This document shows, piece after piece, positions 35,159 through 38,949 of a stretch of 38,949 bases of DNA. Location: assembly GCA_950096615.1 (NCBI GenBank), contig CATNCP010000029.1, positions 1 through 38,949 on the forward strand, given 5' to 3'. How positions within the stretch are numbered: the stretch's first letter is position 1; the number at the start of each line of letters is the position of its first letter. Source of the stretch: an uncultured Kangiella sp. (lineage in GTDB: Bacteria; Pseudomonadota; Gammaproteobacteria; Enterobacterales; Kangiellaceae). A program made the translations under genes and the position numbers. The notes below the pieces were generated by a model. It was given only the letters and a program-made list of their open reading frames with translations, had not been told where the DNA came from and searched no databases.

Positions 35159-36907
35159 TTAATTAAACGGGAATATTATTGGTATCATAATCAAAGCCAC
35201 TACTGTGAAACTAAGAGAAACCAACCAGCCTGCTTTTGCAAAGTCAGAAATCTTCAAGTTTCCCGCATTCATGACCATCAAGTTTGTTTGATAACCAAAT
35301 GGACTAATAAAACTTGCCGACGCTCCATAAGCAACCGCCATAACAAAAGGCATGTAGTTAACGCCTAAAGACTCTGCTAAACCGTAGGCCATAGGGAACA
35401 TTAATGCTGCAGCAGCATTGTTCGTAACCACCTCCGTAATTAACCAAGTTAGCAGGTAGCACACAATAAAAGCCCAATATACCCCAGTATAATCCGTTGC
35501 AGACTCCACGGAGAGTAAAGCCTGTACCAAACTGGCCAACAACTCAGCGGCTCCAACCTGGTTAAATACATCAGCTATAGCCAATGCCGACGCAACAACA
35601 AGCCAAATTTCAAACGGTAAGCGACGCCTCACTTCTGTAGGGCTTAGTATCTTTAATACAAATAAACCCATCAGGTAAATAAATAACCCCGATAGCAGGC
35701 TTAAAATGCCAGTCGCTGCTAAAATAACAATCCCTAAAAAACCAGTTATCGAAGCCACCTCTTGATACGTTTTTAAGGGCGGATGTAACTCTTTTTTATC
35801 TAGTAGGATAAAATTCCGATCGATATTGGGTCGCTTATAAAAATCCAAACCTATCGCTAAAACCAACTTATCGCCCGCTCTAATCTCTGTATTCGCAATA
35901 GTACCAGTTAGTCTGGAACCATTACGTCCGATCGCAACAACGGCAGCATCGAAGTGTGCTCTGAAGCTACTTTGCTTTAATGAACGACCGATCAACGTTG
36001 AGTTAGGGCTCACAATAACTTCTGTTAAATACTTATCTAACAAGCCAGTATTTTCAGCAAAAATGCTAATGCCGTTGATTGCTGCAAGCTGTTTTGCCTG
36101 CGAGACATTCCCTGCAAAAATCAGCTGGTCTCCAGCTCTAAGCTTTTCATTAGAATCAGGCATAGAAATAACCTGGTCTTCTCTAACAAGCTCAACTAAA
36201 GTTAAACCTGATAAGCTCGCAAGCCCTGACTGCTGTATGCTTTTGCCAATGATGACACCATCTGGATCAATATTTGCTTCCAGAAAATAATCTTTGCTAA
36301 TTTCCTTGGGCAAAACCGAGCCACTGATCCAGTAACTACTGATAATTACCGCAACTCCAGCAACTAATAAGATACTTAATCCTACGGGGAGAAAGTCAAA
36401 AAACTCTAAGCTAGCCTGCCCGTAATCAACCAAAAAGCTATTCACGATCAAGTTAGTTGAAGTACCTATCAGCGTTAAAGTGCCCCCTAAAATAGCAAAA
36501 TAAGATAAAGGGATAAGCAGTCGTTTAGACGAGTGAGAGTTATTTTTCCTAACAGCACTCATTAACGAAGCAACAACAGCCGTGTTATTCAATAAAGCTG
36601 AGCTGAACGCGACCAGTCCGCCCATACGCAGTAACGTTAACGATTGGCTTTTAGCGAATAACCGTCGGCTGATCCAACTAAGTAACATCGTACGCTCAAG
36701 CGCTAGCGAACTAATCAATAACAGCACTAAAGTTAAAACGGCTGGATTCACCGCATGACTAAACATTCTCTCAGGTTCGACAAAACCTGGAAAATACAAT
36801 GCTAAGGCGGCCAAAGAAAAAAGCCATGCAGGACGAGCAATATTGACGATAAGCCCACCAAGCATGGCTAGAATCACCGCTACAACATACAGTTGCGCGT
36901 AATCCAT
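35159..36907 (-). CDS. SLC13/DASS-type permease with two TrkA-C domains, probably for sulfate
   Basis: The 582-residue membrane protein has hydrophobic helices in two halves split by a soluble central region (about 203-358) of two RCK_C/TrkA-C-like modules (IIGKSIQQ... near 219-275 and LIGRSLKQ... near 305-357). The halves carry the divalent-anion symporter signatures NNTAVVASL (107-115) and GTSTNLIVNS (148-157), and a later NNAAAALMFP repeat. This layout matches Na+-coupled or proton-coupled transporters of the SAC1/SLT type. Its place between cysN and cysC, 3 bases after cysN, strongly suggests sulfate (or a related oxyanion) uptake. The coupling ion cannot be told. Confidence 0.88.
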   Translation of the reverse strand: MDYAQLYVVAVILAMLGGLIVNIARPAWLFSLAALALYFPGFVEPERMFSHAVNPAVLTLVLLLISSLALERTMLLSWISRRLFAKSQSLTLLRMGGLVAFSSALLNNTAVVASLMSAVRKNNSHSSKRLLIPLSYFAILGGTLTLIGTSTNLIVNSFLVDYGQASLEFFDFLPVGLSILLVAGVAVIISSYWISGSVLPKEISKDYFLEANIDPDGVIIGKSIQQSGLASLSGLTLVELVREDQVISMPDSNEKLRAGDQLIFAGNVSQAKQLAAINGISIFAENTGLLDKYLTEVIVSPNSTLIGRSLKQSSFRAHFDAAVVAIGRNGSRLTGTIANTEIRAGDKLVLAIGLDFYKRPNIDRNFILLDKKELHPPLKTYQEVASITGFLGIVILAATGILSLLSGLFIYLMGLFVLKILSPTEVRRRLPFEIWLVVASALAIADVFNQVGAAELLASLVQALLSVESATDYTGVYWAFIVCYLLTWLITEVVTNNAAAALMFPMAYGLAESLGVNYMPFVMAVAYGASASFISPFGYQTNLMVMNAGNLKISDFAKAGWLVSLSFTVVALIMIPIIFPFN

Positions 36908-36910
36908 TAA

Positions 36911-38329
36911 TTAACTCTTTGTAATATCTTTAGCACCCCAATGAGGGAAGTGTTTGCGGACAAGTTGATTAAACTCAAGCTCAAACTCGCTATACTCATG
37001 AGTACTAACCTCATCACTAGTATCACTTAAGGCAGTCTCAATCATGCCTGCACCAACGGTAACGTTGGTTAAACGATCGATAATGATAAAGGCACCAGTT
37101 TTGTGATTACTACGGTAATCATCAAACATGACTTTCTCATTCACAGACAAATCAACGAGACCAATTTCATTCAGTTCAAGTTGACCAGCATCATGTTCAG
37201 CCATCGTATTCACATCAATACGATGATGAATTTCTTCGAACTCACCAGTCGTTAGCTTGCTATTAAACTTAATATAATACTCGCGATGCGTCGTCAGTGC
37301 AGTCTCGTGCATCCAAATAACTTTAGCTCTCATGTGATTCGAGACATTTGGCAAATTGTCTTTCTTAACGATCATATCACCACGACTAATGTCGATTTCA
37401 TCGTTAAGGGTCAAAGTAACAGCCATTGGTGCAGCGGCTTCTTCCTGCTCACCATCAAACGTTACAATCGACTTCACCTTGGCTAATTTTCCTGACGGTA
37501 AAGCACGAATAGTATCGCCTTTAGCGATAGTGCCTGAAACAATCGTGCCCGCAAAACCTCTAAAATCGAGATGTGGTCGATTAACATACTGAACAGGGAA
37601 TCTAAAGTCGGTTAAATTAATATCACTCGCGATTTCCGTCGTTTCAAGGTAATGCATCAACGGCGAACCACGGAACCAAGTCATATTCTCACTTGGATTT
37701 ACCACATTGTCGCCATCAAGTGCAGAAATTGGCACAAAACGGATATCAGGAATGTCCAAGGAACCTGCAAGCTCTAAATATTGTGCTTGGATTTCTTTAT
37801 ACCGATCTTGCGAATAATCTACCAGGTCCATTTTATTAACAGCCACGATGACATGCTTAATACCTAATAAAGAGCATAGAAAGCTATGTCGACGTGTCTG
37901 GGTTTGTACCCCGTGTCGAGCATCAACCAAAATAATAGCTAGGTCACATGTCGAAGCGCCTGTCGCCATATTTCGAGTATATTGCTCATGCCCAGGCGTA
38001 TCAGCGATGATGAACTTGCGCTTATCAGTAGAAAAGTAGCGATAAGCAACATCAATCGTAATACCTTGCTCCCGCTCAGACTGTAAGCCATCAACCAACA
38101 AAGCCAAATCAACCTTATCGCCAGTTGTTCCAGATTTTTTGCTATCAGCAGTCACCGCAGCAAGCTGATCTTCGAAAATCATTTTACTGTCGTGCAGTAA
38201 ACGTCCTATTAGCGTGCTTTTACCATCATCCACGCTACCACAAGTGATAAAGCGCAATAACTCTTTGTTTTCATGCTGCTCTAAATAAGCAAGAATGTCG
38301 TTTTCAATTAGAGGTGATGCATGTGACAT
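36911..38329 (-). CDS. cysN: Sulfate adenylyltransferase subunit 1 (GTPase)
   Basis: CysN is the GTPase partner that drives CysD to form APS from ATP and sulfate. The 472-residue protein is close to the E. coli length (475). The G domain has G1 GSVDDGKST (31-39), G3 DTPGHEQY and G4 VNKMD, and the elongation-factor-like beta-barrel domains follow. It is not fused to CysC, unlike CysNC forms. The ATG shares one base with the cysD stop (TAATG), so the two subunits are translated in a coupled way. The permease gene follows after 3 bases. Confidence 0.98.
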   Translation of the reverse strand: MSHASPLIENDILAYLEQHENKELLRFITCGSVDDGKSTLIGRLLHDSKMIFEDQLAAVTADSKKSGTTGDKVDLALLVDGLQSEREQGITIDVAYRYFSTDKRKFIIADTPGHEQYTRNMATGASTCDLAIILVDARHGVQTQTRRHSFLCSLLGIKHVIVAVNKMDLVDYSQDRYKEIQAQYLELAGSLDIPDIRFVPISALDGDNVVNPSENMTWFRGSPLMHYLETTEIASDINLTDFRFPVQYVNRPHLDFRGFAGTIVSGTIAKGDTIRALPSGKLAKVKSIVTFDGEQEEAAAPMAVTLTLNDEIDISRGDMIVKKDNLPNVSNHMRAKVIWMHETALTTHREYYIKFNSKLTTGEFEEIHHRIDVNTMAEHDAGQLELNEIGLVDLSVNEKVMFDDYRSNHKTGAFIIIDRLTNVTVGAGMIETALSDTSDEVSTHEYSEFELEFNQLVRKHFPHWGAKDITKS

Positions 38330-38949
38330 TAGAAATAGCCCTCAATTTTTTTCTTTTCCATTGAGCCAGCACTATCATGATCAATAACTCGGCCCTGACG
38401 CTCAGATGTCTTGGTAAGTAACATCTCTTGGATAATAGCCGGAAGCGTATCTGCCTCAGACTCTACAGCTCCAGTTAACGGGTAACAACCTAGGGTACGG
38501 AAGCGAACTTTCTTCATCATCGGCTTCTCGCCATCTTCCAAAGGCATCCTATCGTCATCTACCATAATCAAAGTGCCGTCACGCTCAACGACTGGGCGCT
38601 CCTTAGCAAAATACAGATCAGGGATTGGAATCTTTTCTAAATAGATATACTGCCAAATGTCCAGCTCAGTCCAATTTGACAAAGGAAAAACTCGAATGCT
38701 TTCCCCTTTGTGGACTTTACCGTTAAAGATATTCCACAACTCGGGACGCTGATTTTTAGGATCCCAACGATGTTTCTTATCACGGAATGAGTAAACACGC
38801 TCCTTCGCTCTAGTTTTCTCCTCATCACGACGCGCTCCACCAAAGGCCGCATCGAATTGGTACTGGTCTAAAGCTTGCTTAAGTCCTTGAGTTTTCATGA
38901 TATCAGTGTGCGTTGCACTACCATGACTAAAAGGGCCAACATTCATCGC
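38329..38949 (-). CDS. cysD: Sulfate adenylyltransferase subunit 2, 5' end outside the window
   Basis: CysD is the catalytic ATP sulfurylase subunit that adenylates sulfate. The visible 206 residues correspond to roughly the last two thirds of the enzyme (about residue 98 onward of the 302-residue E. coli protein). They include [39 protein letters not shown], the [10 protein letters not shown] motif and the [16 protein letters not shown] region, ending in GYF. The PP-loop motif lies beyond the edge. The Met at 38946 is internal, not the start. It heads the visible cysDN-permease-cysC unit; its promoter is not seen. Confidence 0.97.
   Translation of the reverse strand, partial: AMNVGPFSHGSATHTDIMKTQGLKQALDQYQFDAAFGGARRDEEKTRAKERVYSFRDKKHRWDPKNQRPELWNIFNGKVHKGESIRVFPLSNWTELDIWQYIYLEKIPIPDLYFAKERPVVERDGTLIMVDDDRMPLEDGEKPMMKKVRFRTLGCYPLTGAVESEADTLPAIIQEMLLTKTSERQGRVIDHDSAGSMEKKKIEGYF

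Overview
The window looks like a chromosomal core region of a gammaproteobacterium with moderate to low GC. Gene-order landmarks of that class are present: rplU-rpmA-obg divergent from ispB; hda next to a CDP-alcohol phosphatidyltransferase and a DUF2066 gene; purM-purN; apbC and dcd divergent from metG; rnfABCDGE-nth; and a cysD-cysN-permease-cysC cluster. The many secreted proteins, the M6 metalloprotease and the DASS-type permease would suit a marine, Kangiella-like heterotroph. That genus-level guess is inference from gene content, not a database match. I see no phage, insertion sequence, CRISPR array, toxin-antitoxin pair or integrase.

Layout. At 1-3539 the ribosome and GTPase genes rplU-rpmA-obg (minus) diverge from ispB (plus); L21 carries an extra helix-hairpin-helix domain. 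pckA (3824-5425) converges on a two-gene unit encoding a pentapeptide-repeat/class III nucleotide cyclase fusion and a secreted beta-propeller-like protein (5519-8179). At 8300-11128 an AhpD-like protein converges on hda, a CDP-alcohol phosphatidyltransferase and a DUF2066 protein. At 11365-15391 lie a phosphoribosyltransferase, an OmpA-type lipoprotein, purM, purN and a DUF3108 protein. At 15435-18837 a small secreted protein is followed by a LemA/DUF2207/RDD membrane cluster.

From 18920 to 24438 there is an outer-membrane beta-barrel protein, then apbC, an unrecognised small membrane-protein gene and dcd on the minus strand, diverging from metG and another membrane protein of unknown function. 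At 24442-32222 a gamma-glutamyltranspeptidase gene diverges from the tightly coupled rnfABCDGE-nth operon. At 32439-34328 a secreted M6 metalloprotease is preceded by a consensus-grade CRP site. A tRNA-Val(GAC) and a sulfate-activation operon (cysD, cysN, SLC13 permease, cysC, all minus) end the window; cysD is cut by the right edge.

How the genes work together. Rnf is a membrane electron-transfer complex whose RnfD and RnfG both show the flavinylation motif. The cys operon would import sulfate (or a related anion) and convert it to PAPS. purM/purN, the phosphoribosyltransferase and dcd serve nucleotide supply. Hda and Obg link to replication control and ribosome assembly. The least ordinary items are the pentapeptide/cyclase fusion with its secreted partner, the HhH-extended L21, two candidate CRP sites in front of envelope or secreted protein genes, and several dyad symmetries in divergent promoter regions.
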